DNA of 64,000 nt from Alistipes sp. (lineage in GTDB: Bacteria; Bacteroidota; Bacteroidia; Bacteroidales; Rikenellaceae). Location: positions 1 to 64,000 of the forward strand of contig JAFZFX010000049.1 of NCBI GenBank assembly GCA_017555695.1, written 5' to 3'. The translations under genes and the position numbers were made by a program. The notes beneath the pieces were generated by a model. The model made no database searches. It saw nothing but the letters and a program-made list of their open reading frames with translations, and was not told the DNA's origin. Positions within the stretch are counted from its first letter, which is position 1. The number at the start of each line of letters is the position of its first letter. Shown here in pieces: positions 15,610 through 24,718 of the stretch.

Positions 15610-17289
15610 ATGATGAGATTGGTATTATATTTCATTATTATTTTTGGAGGATTAGTTTCTGCCTCGGCACAGAATATTGATGTAGTATATACATCTGATG
15701 GTTCTGTATATGATGGTGTTATAATAGAACAAATCCCTGGAGATAAGATTACCGTAACTACTAATTTAGCTGTAAAATATGTTGCGTCTGAAAAAATTTC
15801 GGACATCTCGTGTTCGACAGTTGATGTAGCGTCTTTGACATCCCCATTGAAGACTTGGGTTGAGAAGAATATGCCCGATAGTAGAGAGGTAGAACTTGCA
15901 TCACTGAAGATGATGGATGCGCAGTTTAATAATGTTATAATACTCGAGCGAGGTGAGACTTACAAACTCCTAATTGGAGAGACTGCTCATTTCATTCTCA
16001 AATGGAGCAATATTGTCAAAACAAATAAGCATATTGCCGATAATCATAGTCTCAAGGAGATTATAATCCAGAAAAACGGAAAGATTATCGAAGGTAATAT
16101 AACAGAGCAAGTCATTGGCAAACATCTGACAATCAAGTCTGATAGCAACGAAGAGATAACTGTGAATTTTGCTGATGTCGAGATTATTCAGACAGAAGGT
16201 CGAGATGTCAACAGCAGTTTGTGGTCACAGATTCGTTACCTTGATAAGATTGAATTAAATGATGGTACATCTGTCAAAGGTTTTATAGTAGCTCGAACTT
16301 TAGGAAAATCTGTTACCTGCATTACAGAAGCGGATGAAGCAGAGTGCCAAATAGAGTTGAAGAATATTAAACGATACAATAAAATCAAAAACGGTAAATT
16401 CAACTCATCTGCAGTTTCGCAAGAGGATAATGATAATGCTCCAGCAGAACAACAAGAAGATGTGCCATTACTCAAGGTTGATAAGATGCCTACATTCCAG
16501 GGTGGCGACTTAAATAAGTTTCGCAATTGGGTCCAGAATCAGGTGCGATATCCTGCCGAGGCAATTGAGGCGGGTATTTCAGGTCGTGTAGTTTGCTCAT
16601 TCATTGTTGAAAAGGATGGTTCATTATCCGAATTTGCAGTAATGAGAACTCCTGATAAGATATTAGGCGATGAAGTTGTGCGTGTGTTAAAGAACTCGCC
16701 CAAGTGGGAGCCTGGTATGCACGGCGATGAGAAGGTTAGAGTAAAGTATTCTATTCCTATTGTGTTCATTTTGCCGTCTACGCGAGAAAAAGTAGCATCA
16801 GCTTCAGCTCAAACAGCTCAAACAGCTCAAACAACTGAAACAACAAAAACAACTCAGGACTCGCAGCAAGATCAAATCAATAGCGATTATACTATTAACG
16901 GAACTCCTGTTGCAACTAGTGATGTTGTTGAAACTGAGAACAAGCAGATGCTTGTCTATAGTATATATGCTGTTGAGAGTGAAAGACCTATAATCAAAGT
17001 TAGCAACGATAAGCCGATTGTAATCAAGCTCCCTGCTAATGTTGATGTGTCGGATGTTCATATCGTAAAAACAGAGCGTAGAGCTGTGAAAGTAGGTATG
17101 GCTTCGGAGATTAAAGATTGTCATACATTCTCGCGCAAGGATATCAATAAATCTAAAGTAAACTTCTTGCATACTCAATTAGCAAATGAGATTGAAATCA
17201 AGATAAGTTCGATAGATAGTGGCATTTATGCATTGTATCCCATTATGGTTAATGGAAAGGAAGAGTGTCTGATGTTTGAGGTGTTGTAA
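15610..17289 (+). CDS. Periplasmic protein with TonB C-terminal-like domain
   Basis: A 559-residue protein with a Sec signal peptide (cleavage near SASAQN, residue 20). The N-terminal 260 residues hold repeated small beta units (YTSDGSVYDGVIIEQ, QKNGKIIEGNITEQ, LNDGTSVKGFIVAR). A TonB C-terminal-type domain spans about residues 290-390: FRNWVQNQVRYPAEA, GRVVCSFIVEKDGSL, and SIPIVF. A low-complexity Thr/Gln linker and a further beta-rich domain follow. It has no N-terminal anchor other than the signal peptide, so it is not a normal energy transducer; free TonB-C domains may bind peptidoglycan or outer-membrane partners. It lies between the FHA-protease and the kinase. Confidence 0.82.
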   Translation: MMRLVLYFIIIFGGLVSASAQNIDVVYTSDGSVYDGVIIEQIPGDKITVTTNLAVKYVASEKISDISCSTVDVASLTSPLKTWVEKNMPDSREVELASLKMMDAQFNNVIILERGETYKLLIGETAHFILKWSNIVKTNKHIADNHSLKEIIIQKNGKIIEGNITEQVIGKHLTIKSDSNEEITVNFADVEIIQTEGRDVNSSLWSQIRYLDKIELNDGTSVKGFIVARTLGKSVTCITEADEAECQIELKNIKRYNKIKNGKFNSSAVSQEDNDNAPAEQQEDVPLLKVDKMPTFQGGDLNKFRNWVQNQVRYPAEAIEAGISGRVVCSFIVEKDGSLSEFAVMRTPDKILGDEVVRVLKNSPKWEPGMHGDEKVRVKYSIPIVFILPSTREKVASASAQTAQTAQTTETTKTTQDSQQDQINSDYTINGTPVATSDVVETENKQMLVYSIYAVESERPIIKVSNDKPIVIKLPANVDVSDVHIVKTERRAVKVGMASEIKDCHTFSRKDINKSKVNFLHTQLANEIEIKISSIDSGIYALYPIMVNGKEECLMFEVL

Positions 17290-17307
17290 TTATTTGAATT
17301 TTATATT

Positions 17308-18399
17308 ATGAATATCATTAGAATACAAGGCGAGGCTGAACGCCGCCAAGGAATATATTACGAGTATGATCGTGATGGAGTGTTGCTTGGCGAAGGTGGT
17401 ATGGGAAGAATATTCCAAGGCTTTCGCGTTGATGAACTCTCTGGCGGATTTAGAGTTCCTGTTGCAATTAAAGAAATACATGAGAATATTGCGAGAGACC
17501 CTCAACTAATTGAGCGTGCCATGCGTGAGGCCTCAATTCAGATTGACCACGAGAACTTGTTGCGAATGTACGGTTTTGTGGCCAGTGTTGAATATGATCC
17601 TATGCGAGGTATAAACATTATGCGTCACTATATGGTGATGGAGCGATTGGTCGGAGTTAATCTTGATCAGATCTTGAATGGTACAGTAAAGGACCGTTCA
17701 GGTATGTTCATCCCGTACGCACAGGAATTGTATGATTTGTATTCGTACAATAGAGTTGAGGCAATCGTCCGTATTATGAAGGGCGTAATGTCTGGTATTA
17801 TGGCATTGCACGAAAAGGGTTTTATTCATAGAGATATTGACCCCAGCAATGTAATGATTACTATTGACAATAAGATTAAGTTGATTGACTTTGGTGTGTG
17901 TAAGCGTGTGAGCAATTCAATGTCGCACGAGAAATTGCTAACTCAGGCAGGTTCATTTATTGGAAAGGTAAATTACGCCGCGCCAGAGTTGGCATTGGGT
18001 GATGTACAGCATCAGGATAGACGAACAGATATATATGCGCTCGGAGTTTTGATATATCAATTAGCTGTTGGTAGGTTGCCGTTTGTGGGAACTAATCAAG
18101 AGGTTTTGGCAGCTCATATTTCAAAACGAATGCCTGTTAATGATATACCTAACAGGGATTTGCGTCGTATTGTTGAAAAGGCAACGCAAAAGAAACAGGA
18201 GAAACGATTTGCTTCGGCGGCTGAGTTTATGGTTGCATTGGAGCATATCTCTCAAACACGCCAATCCGTTGATGATTCAAAACGAATGACTGCGAATAGT
18301 AGTATGAACTACGACGATAATAATAGCGTAGTATTATGGCTCGTTGCAGTTTTTGGAGGTTTGATTTTTGGATTGATATTAAATTTCATTACGATATGA
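17308..18399 (+). CDS. Membrane-anchored Ser/Thr protein kinase with unusual catalytic loop
   Basis: A Hanks-type kinase of 363 residues. The Gly-rich loop is GEGGMG (28-33), the ATP-binding Lys is Lys55 (VAIKE), the catalytic loop is HRDIDPSN (174-181) and the metal-binding loop is DFG (194-196); APE and the DIYALGVLIYQL helix follow. The catalytic-loop Lys of normal HRDxKPxN is Asp178 here, while Asp176 and Asn181 are kept. After about 285 residues of kinase domain there is a polar linker and a transmembrane segment near the C-terminus (about 340-360). There are no PASTA repeats outside. It probably phosphorylates Thr residues read by the five neighbouring FHA domains. Its stop overlaps the next start (ATGA). 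Confidence 0.93.
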   Translation: MNIIRIQGEAERRQGIYYEYDRDGVLLGEGGMGRIFQGFRVDELSGGFRVPVAIKEIHENIARDPQLIERAMREASIQIDHENLLRMYGFVASVEYDPMRGINIMRHYMVMERLVGVNLDQILNGTVKDRSGMFIPYAQELYDLYSYNRVEAIVRIMKGVMSGIMALHEKGFIHRDIDPSNVMITIDNKIKLIDFGVCKRVSNSMSHEKLLTQAGSFIGKVNYAAPELALGDVQHQDRRTDIYALGVLIYQLAVGRLPFVGTNQEVLAAHISKRMPVNDIPNRDLRRIVEKATQKKQEKRFASAAEFMVALEHISQTRQSVDDSKRMTANSSMNYDDNNSVVLWLVAVFGGLIFGLILNFITI

Positions 18400-19949
18400 T
18401 TATGAGAAGATTAACAAAAATATTAGCAGTGCTGGTTGTCTTACTTCCTAGCCTTGTTGATGCTCAGACATTGACTAATAGGGAGCGACGACATATTAAT
18501 ATGCGCTTGATGAATCTTATCAATCAGTATGAAATGGGTGCAGCGGCATATGATGACAATACGCGCTACCAGTTCCTTGATTTGTATAAAGATAATGGCG
18601 TTCAGATATACAGCGACTTGCTTGATTATGAGCCAGCACAGAAAGTGTCTGTAGAGGATTACGTGAACAGTTTGTTGACGAAGCAGAATCTGTCTATCGA
18701 GATGAAGGATGTGGAGCGTCAGGAATATACTTGGAAGGATGATGCTTGGCATACAATTGTGAAATTCCGCAAATCGCTGATATATAATGATGAGAATAAT
18801 ATTTTGTTCTCATCAAAAGAGCAGTATAATACGGATTATTTTATATCGTTGGATTGCGTTTATGATAGTGAGACAGACCGTTGTTACATCAATTCTATTG
18901 AAGGAAGTTTGCCTGATAGTGTAGAGTTGATGCCTCGTAAGTTTACGATTATCAATCACAATTCAGAAATGGATGATAAGCTGATATACGATGGAGAGCC
19001 TATCAAGTACAACAGTTTTAATCAGGCTTTTATTGCCGATAAAAATTTGCTGAAGCCTTGGCGCCAAGATGTGCGTATAAAGGCTGATACATTGGCCAAA
19101 GCCCAGAGTTATGCGTTGGTGAATGTACGATATAAAAGAACTCCTTGGAGAGTAAAGCCTCGATATGCAATGACAATGGGTCAAGCATTCGAGGTGTCGA
19201 GCCCTGTTAATTTTAAGACATTGGAATCTAGTGCATCTGAGTATGGTCTCGATCTCGGTGTTGCGGTGTCAGGTCGTGCAGTTTCATTTGGATTATATGC
19301 AGGTGCGGCGATGTCTACAAGTAATATATCATTTGCAGCAGGCGACTACAGATACTCATATGCTACTACCGACTCAAAGGGTGTTGAGTATGCTCGTGTT
19401 TATGAGATTACATCGGCTACAGAGTCTATAAAATATTCAGATCTTGTAGTTCCAGCGTATTTGAGTTTTGATATTCGCTTGTTCAAATTGATGACATTGG
19501 GCTTTTCTGCTGGTGCCAAGTTGTATCTCAACGGAGATGTTACAGTCACTCCGTACCATATGAGCGGTAGAGTATATGGCTCATATTCGTCGGAAAAAGT
19601 AACTAGTGATGCCTCTGAAAGATTTGAGTCGTTTGATCAGGACTATACTAAACTATTGTATCCTAATTCATATACACGAAATACGACAGATTTGAGTGTA
19701 ATGGGTGGAGTATCTTTGAATATCAATCTATTTAAGGAGGCTATATACTTGTATGGCAAGTATTCTTATGAGATGGGATTAACTGATGTCCATGTGTCAG
19801 ATGAGAATATGTTGTATGGTAGCTCTGTGTACCCTATGGTGTACTCAGCTCGTCTGAATAGTAATATTGCAACACGATCTTTTATGGATTGTGTGTCATA
19901 TAAGCGTAATGCAATGTGGCTTGAATTTGGTTTAATGTTTAAGTTGTAA
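18396..19949 (+). CDS. Outer-membrane beta-barrel candidate of the kinase block
   Basis: I choose ATG 18396, which overlaps the kinase stop, because MRRLTKILAVLVVLLPSL then forms a proper signal peptide ending at VDAQ; a longer frame from 18336 lies inside the kinase gene. The 517-residue product has an N-terminal mixed region (to about residue 260, with ERREINM-like helices and a conserved CYINSIEG) and a C-terminal half with alternating polar and aromatic strands, ending in GLMFKL, as expected of an outer-membrane barrel. I recognise no named family. Translational coupling to the kinase suggests a joint function. Confidence 0.72.
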   Translation: MIMRRLTKILAVLVVLLPSLVDAQTLTNRERRHINMRLMNLINQYEMGAAAYDDNTRYQFLDLYKDNGVQIYSDLLDYEPAQKVSVEDYVNSLLTKQNLSIEMKDVERQEYTWKDDAWHTIVKFRKSLIYNDENNILFSSKEQYNTDYFISLDCVYDSETDRCYINSIEGSLPDSVELMPRKFTIINHNSEMDDKLIYDGEPIKYNSFNQAFIADKNLLKPWRQDVRIKADTLAKAQSYALVNVRYKRTPWRVKPRYAMTMGQAFEVSSPVNFKTLESSASEYGLDLGVAVSGRAVSFGLYAGAAMSTSNISFAAGDYRYSYATTDSKGVEYARVYEITSATESIKYSDLVVPAYLSFDIRLFKLMTLGFSAGAKLYLNGDVTVTPYHMSGRVYGSYSSEKVTSDASERFESFDQDYTKLLYPNSYTRNTTDLSVMGGVSLNINLFKEAIYLYGKYSYEMGLTDVHVSDENMLYGSSVYPMVYSARLNSNIATRSFMDCVSYKRNAMWLEFGLMFKL

Positions 19950-19953
19950 GTAT

Positions 19954-20745
19954 ATGCAGGCATTAAAAATTGTTGGAATGTGTGTGACATTCCTCGTATG
20001 TGCGGTAATTGGGTATATAATACCAATAGATAAATTATTCAACTCTGGCGATGAGATTGTTTTTGCAGGAGCTGGGTCTTTGGGCTCTTCGGGTAATCAA
20101 CCCATGATGACAGAGGTTGTTGTTGATGAAGAGGATGATGTTCCCGTTGTTGTTGATGAAACAGAGCCAGTACAGCCTGTAGAGGAAGTTGCAACCCCTA
20201 GCGAGCCTGTTGCTGATGTTACTCCCGTGATTGAATCGGCAATCGTACTGGATCGTAGTTCAAAAAACTACAAGAAGGTAGGATTGGATTGCATCGTAAA
20301 GGCTTCTGTACCATCAGGTGATAATTTATTGTTCTTGTTGTCTGAAGTAGGAAGTGATACACCTGCGTATAAATCAAATAATGGACAGTTTTATGATGTA
20401 AAACCTGTTGATAGCGGTGAGTATACGCTTGTCGTAAAGAACGAAAGAACAGGTACAGAGGTTAGCAGAGGTGTAAAAGGATTTAACAAGGTTAAGCGTT
20501 TGTCTGCATCTGAATTGCAAGCTATGCTTAATGCTGATAGCCAAGATAGATTGTTCTATTTTCATTTTGATTTAGCCAAGTTGAAAATTGAATGTACTGG
20601 AGTAGATGCAGCTGATGCTCCTCAAACCTTGGGCGCCTTGTTAGAAAATCGCCCTGCGTTTGGGTGGACTGTGCAGGTTATCGGAACGCCTCAGTACGAT
20701 GATTATAATAGAATTACATACTTTAAGGTTAATTTGTCAGTTTAG
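19954..20745 (+). CDS. Membrane-anchored protein with Val/Pro/Glu-rich linker, function unknown
   Basis: A 263-residue protein with one N-terminal hydrophobic segment (about residues 4-25) that may be an uncleaved anchor. A linker rich in Val, Glu and Pro follows (about residues 50-95), then a globular periplasmic domain of about 165 residues with YKKVGLDCIVKASVPSGDN and SGEYTLVVKN. The linker resembles those of proteins that cross the peptidoglycan layer, such as TonB, but there is no TonB C-terminal domain. It begins five bases after the barrel gene and one base before the next gene, so it is tightly coupled. Confidence 0.68.
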   Translation: MQALKIVGMCVTFLVCAVIGYIIPIDKLFNSGDEIVFAGAGSLGSSGNQPMMTEVVVDEEDDVPVVVDETEPVQPVEEVATPSEPVADVTPVIESAIVLDRSSKNYKKVGLDCIVKASVPSGDNLLFLLSEVGSDTPAYKSNNGQFYDVKPVDSGEYTLVVKNERTGTEVSRGVKGFNKVKRLSASELQAMLNADSQDRLFYFHFDLAKLKIECTGVDAADAPQTLGALLENRPAFGWTVQVIGTPQYDDYNRITYFKVNLSV

Positions 20746-20746
20746 T

Positions 20747-21370
20747 ATGAAAAGGATATTTACACTATTATTGGCCTTGTTTATATGTGTGTCGGTTAAA
20801 GCACAAGACAACACAAATAAGGATTTGACATTCGTTTATATTTCGCACGATGAGAACACTCCGACCCAGGCGCTGATTAGTCGATTGAAGGAGATATATA
20901 CAGATGCAATGAATTATCCCGAAGATAGGGCTGCTATATTTTATCTAACGAATGGTGATCACCCCATTATTGTTCGAATGAATGTAAATAATAGCAATCC
21001 CAAGGATTTTGAAACATTAGTTGAGGATTTGCAGAGTAAGCGTGCTCACGATGTATTCCCCGAGACAGATTGTGAGAAAATCATAGAAATATTTTCGGAG
21101 AATGATTTGTTGAATGAGGAAGGTGAGCCAATGTTTAGGTCTGTTGAATGGAACTACTATGTTAATTCAACATTCTGGAAGTTGAATAATAACGAATATG
21201 TAATTGCAACATTATATTGGGTCTTTGAGATGGAGAAAATGATTCAGTCTCAGTATATGCAAGTTCGAATTCTGCACGGAGAAGTAGATCCTCTTCCCGT
21301 CAATAAAGAATTCCCGTTTGGAGAAAAGGGATTTTGTCGTAGCATGGCATTCATTCCGCTCCCATATTAG
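20747..21370 (+). CDS. Small secreted protein of the kinase block, function unknown
   Basis: ATG 20747 gives a clean signal peptide (MKRIFTLLLALFICVSVKAQ) one base after the upstream stop; a longer frame from 20660 lies inside the preceding gene. The mature part of about 187 residues contains TFVYISHDENTPTQALISRL and DRAAIFYLTNGDHPIIVRM, with alternating strands and helices that could resemble a VWA-like alpha/beta fold, but I cannot confirm this. No membrane segment. It precedes the large VWA protein by 29 bases. Confidence 0.68.
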   Translation: MKRIFTLLLALFICVSVKAQDNTNKDLTFVYISHDENTPTQALISRLKEIYTDAMNYPEDRAAIFYLTNGDHPIIVRMNVNNSNPKDFETLVEDLQSKRAHDVFPETDCEKIIEIFSENDLLNEEGEPMFRSVEWNYYVNSTFWKLNNNEYVIATLYWVFEMEKMIQSQYMQVRILHGEVDPLPVNKEFPFGEKGFCRSMAFIPLPY

Positions 21371-21399
21371 TTGATTGTAAATGATAAAAAGTTAATAAA

Positions 21400-23838
21400 A
21401 TGAAGAAGTCACTTTTAGTATGCTTAATGGTTTTTTGTGGCCTTGTCGCAAATGCAGTGCCAAAGTTACCATCAAAATGTGAAGCTTTCCGACCTCAAGC
21501 TCTTGGAGCCCTTATATTGTCGGAGAGTGAGGCTCAGAAATTGGTAAAATCAACTGATTTTGGTCAGAATACGCCTCCCCAGAGCGGTTTCGCAACATAT
21601 TGGACAGTGTATAGCGATAGAGATAATAACACAACATATGAATCTCCGTCAACTACAGCTGCTCAGTGTACAACTTTGTCATTTAATGAGACATTGCGTA
21701 TTGCTCAGGTTAAGAATGGTTTTGCATTGGTGTATGTAGAGCCTAAAAAGACTGTTACTTATCCGATGATTTCGGAAAGCGCCGTTTGTAAAGGTTGGGT
21801 TCCTATGTCTAAACTTTTGTTGTGGCAGTCTTGCTTGGCTAGCGATAGAGGTATCTACAACAAGGCGTTGTTGTGCGTGAATCTTGAGTCACAGGACCTT
21901 TCAAAGGGTGTTGGTAGAGGATATAAAGAGCCTTCTACAAAAAGTCAGGCTTATGAGTTGACCACAGATATCAACTTCTACTTCATTATGAAGAAGGAGA
22001 ATGGTATGGCTCTTCTTGCTACCCAGAGTAAGATGGATGGTGGTTTTACAGACCAGGTGTTGTTCCACTGGGTTCCCGAGCAGTCATATGTACCTTGGAA
22101 TCAGCGTTCTTGTTTGGAGCCTACTTGGAAACACGAGGATGTAGAGTATTTCGCTTCAAAAGATATCACTGCAAAGGTGTATAAGAACAAGCAATTCGAG
22201 GGTGATGTTATTAGCCATATCAGTTATGTAAAGATGGCTTCTGAGAAATATCAGCAGTATCTCTATCGTATGCCTGGTTCAAGTTTGAGATATCCTATCC
22301 TTGACAATGGTACCGAGGTGGTGTACAATATGTCAACATTTAGCTCATACGGTGGTGAGGCAACAGGTTCAGGCCGTAAGGAGAAAACACCTCAAGAGAA
22401 AGCTGATAGTATCAAGGTTAATCGTTTGAAGAAGATGCAGAATATTAACCTTGCTATTGTAATTGATGGTACTTCATCTATGGAACCCTATTATCCTGCG
22501 GTTAAAGAGGCAATTAAAGAGGGTGTGCAGTTCTTCTCGAAGAATTATAAGATTAAAATTGGAGCTGTCATATATCGAGACTATGCTGACGGCGAGCAGG
22601 GCCTTTGTGAGGTTATGCCAATGACTAGTGTGGAAAATATTGCACGATTAAATAGTTTCTTGGATACAGGTGGTAAGTATGGTATCAAGAGTTCTCCTAA
22701 AGATGTAACTCAGACAGAGGCATTGTTCTATGGTATGAATATGGCGCTTGATACATTGCGATTCAATGAGGGTGAGAGTAACATTATGTTGGTGGTTGGT
22801 GACTGTGGAAATGATGCCAACGATACAAAGTGTGCTACCAAAGAGCAAATTATCGAGAAGATGGTTGCTTTGAATATTCACCCTATGGGATTCCAGGTGC
22901 AGAATAAGAGTATCGTAGCATATAGTTCATTCAATATGCAGTTGAACGAGATTTATAGAAAGAGTTTGGCTGCAAACTACAATAAGTATTCAGCAGATAT
23001 TAAAATGACTCCGCAGTTGGTTCGAAACGCCAATAATGTTTTGGAGGGTATTGATTTCCGTGCTAATGTAGAAGAGCAGTTGTATATTGGTCAGCATCGT
23101 TATGCCATCGCAGAAGAGAACAATGGTAAGATGGATCCATCGCTGTTGTCAGTTCATATGACATCATCAATATCAGAGTTTGCTAATACTATTCAGCGAC
23201 AGATTGATATGGTGGCAAATACTAACAAGCTTTCGTCTACTCCTGGTTCATTTGGTGCAGGCGGAGCAAAGCAGGGTGGTAATTTGAACATTGCAGATGC
23301 CTTCATTCGTGAGAAGTTGGGCGCTGAGTGGGCTGAGGCTATGAAAAAGTCTGGAGCTCTTATGAACTTTAGTGGTTATGTGAGCAAAAAGGATGCTAGT
23401 GGTCGAAGCTTCTTTATGCCTGTAATCTTTATTTCTGACGAAGAGTTCCAGGATATGTTGAAGCGTTTGGCTCCAGTTAACGAGGCAGCTAAAGCCGCGA
23501 ATACAAACGATAGAACTCCTTATATTGAGGCGATGAAAGCACTCGTAAGAAGTTTGGCTCCTGGTATCAGTGATGCGGATATGGCTCAGATGAGTAATAA
23601 TGATATTACTAAGATGATTGGAGGTTTGAATGAATCCGCAAAGTCACTTCAGACATATACGCTCGATCAGCTTTCAGATCAGAATGCTGTTCCTGCAAAT
23701 GTCTATATGAGAATTATTACAGACTTTAACCGAAAGTATGGTAATTTGAGTCGTATTAAAGCAAGTAAGACTTATGAATATGTGAAGGAGTTTAATAGTG
23801 CAAGATACTATTGGATTCCCATCGAGAACTTACCTTAA
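21400..23838 (+). CDS. Large secreted VWA-domain protein
   Basis: An 812-residue protein with a Sec signal peptide (cleavage near ANAV, residue 19). A von Willebrand factor A domain lies at about residues 345-520, with the metal-ion site DGTSS (Asp356, Thr358, Ser360, the Thr replacing the usual first Ser) and SNIMLVVGDCGNDAN. The N-terminal 330 residues form a region with GWVPMSKLLLW that resembles an SH3-like segment; the C-terminal 290 residues are helical. VWA domains bind proteins through the metal ion, so this is a periplasmic or surface scaffold. VWA, PP2C and kinase also occur together in the cytoplasmic TerY-P triad, but this one is secreted. Confidence 0.88.
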   Translation: MKKSLLVCLMVFCGLVANAVPKLPSKCEAFRPQALGALILSESEAQKLVKSTDFGQNTPPQSGFATYWTVYSDRDNNTTYESPSTTAAQCTTLSFNETLRIAQVKNGFALVYVEPKKTVTYPMISESAVCKGWVPMSKLLLWQSCLASDRGIYNKALLCVNLESQDLSKGVGRGYKEPSTKSQAYELTTDINFYFIMKKENGMALLATQSKMDGGFTDQVLFHWVPEQSYVPWNQRSCLEPTWKHEDVEYFASKDITAKVYKNKQFEGDVISHISYVKMASEKYQQYLYRMPGSSLRYPILDNGTEVVYNMSTFSSYGGEATGSGRKEKTPQEKADSIKVNRLKKMQNINLAIVIDGTSSMEPYYPAVKEAIKEGVQFFSKNYKIKIGAVIYRDYADGEQGLCEVMPMTSVENIARLNSFLDTGGKYGIKSSPKDVTQTEALFYGMNMALDTLRFNEGESNIMLVVGDCGNDANDTKCATKEQIIEKMVALNIHPMGFQVQNKSIVAYSSFNMQLNEIYRKSLAANYNKYSADIKMTPQLVRNANNVLEGIDFRANVEEQLYIGQHRYAIAEENNGKMDPSLLSVHMTSSISEFANTIQRQIDMVANTNKLSSTPGSFGAGGAKQGGNLNIADAFIREKLGAEWAEAMKKSGALMNFSGYVSKKDASGRSFFMPVIFISDEEFQDMLKRLAPVNEAAKAANTNDRTPYIEAMKALVRSLAPGISDADMAQMSNNDITKMIGGLNESAKSLQTYTLDQLSDQNAVPANVYMRIITDFNRKYGNLSRIKASKTYEYVKEFNSARYYWIPIENLP

Positions 23839-23850
23839 TATGTAAATGAG

Positions 23851-24717
23851 ATGAGTGATTTATTTAAAATAAAGAACTTACGATGTTCTTACGATAAAGA
23901 TTACAAAGAGGGTATTTCGAAAGTGATTTTAGAGATAAAATCGCTTTCAATACCTCGAGGTAAAAAGGTGTTTATTGTAGGTGAGTCGGGTATTGGAAAG
24001 AGTACCATTTTGGAAACTTTGGGTATGATGAACAATACTATCGTTGATAGTGAAGATACTCAGTTTTTGTTCTATGATGATTCTTCTGTAATTGATTTGA
24101 AGGCATTGTGGAAGCAAAGTGATGCAGAGTTATCGGCATTTAGACTGAAGCATTTTAGTTTCATATTCCAAAGTACGAATTTGATGCGAAATTTCACTGC
24201 GTATGAAAATATCGCCCTAACGCGTATGTTGCAGGGTTATTCTCGCGAATCGTCGTTTGAGAAGGCTGCGATGGTGCTGGCAGATTTAGGTTTGGGACAT
24301 ATCGATTCAACCCGAATGACCCAAGAGTTATCTGGTGGTCAGCAGCAACGTTTGGCATTTGCACGAGCTATTTTGCCTGAATTTACAGTCTTGTTTGGTG
24401 ATGAGCCAACAGGTAATCTTGATAGCGATAATGCTATCAAGGCTATCGAGTTGTTGACTAATAAACTGTCGGATATGGAGAATAGTTCTGCGATAATCGT
24501 ATCACACGATATGCACTTGGCTGTGACATTCGCAGATGTTATTATTAAGATTCGTAAGGATAGTGTTAAGTCTACTCAGGTAGCAGATGAGGTCTCTTAT
24601 TTTGGAGTTATTGATGAGCGTAGCATATATGTTCGAGACTCGAAGACTTCGGATTGGACAAATGGAGTAGACTCTTATTCGGATGAAAATTTTGAATTAT
24701 ACCTAAAGAAGTGTTAA
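23851..24717 (+). CDS. ABC transporter ATPase of the MacB/LolD/FtsE type
   Basis: A 288-residue ATPase with Walker A GESGIGKST, Q-loop FIFQSTNLMRNFTAYENI, signature LSGGQQQR, Walker B VLFGDEPTGNLDS and switch His in IVSHD. The sequence around FQSTNLMRNFTAYENI and DEPTGNLD is that of the MacB/LolD/FtsE group, which drives mechanotransmission rather than classical transport. The C-terminal 60 residues are an extension beyond the usual length. It lies one base before its permease at 24719. The pair could extract or activate an envelope lipoprotein or activate a hydrolase; which one is unknown. Confidence 0.93.
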   Translation: MSDLFKIKNLRCSYDKDYKEGISKVILEIKSLSIPRGKKVFIVGESGIGKSTILETLGMMNNTIVDSEDTQFLFYDDSSVIDLKALWKQSDAELSAFRLKHFSFIFQSTNLMRNFTAYENIALTRMLQGYSRESSFEKAAMVLADLGLGHIDSTRMTQELSGGQQQRLAFARAILPEFTVLFGDEPTGNLDSDNAIKAIELLTNKLSDMENSSAIIVSHDMHLAVTFADVIIKIRKDSVKSTQVADEVSYFGVIDERSIYVRDSKTSDWTNGVDSYSDENFELYLKKC

Positions 24718-24718
24718 T

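Noticed and set aside
15610..17289. Energy-transducing TonB protein for the receptor at 5081
   Set aside because: The TonB-C-like domain lies in the middle of a secreted protein with no inner-membrane anchor, and the gene belongs to the kinase block.
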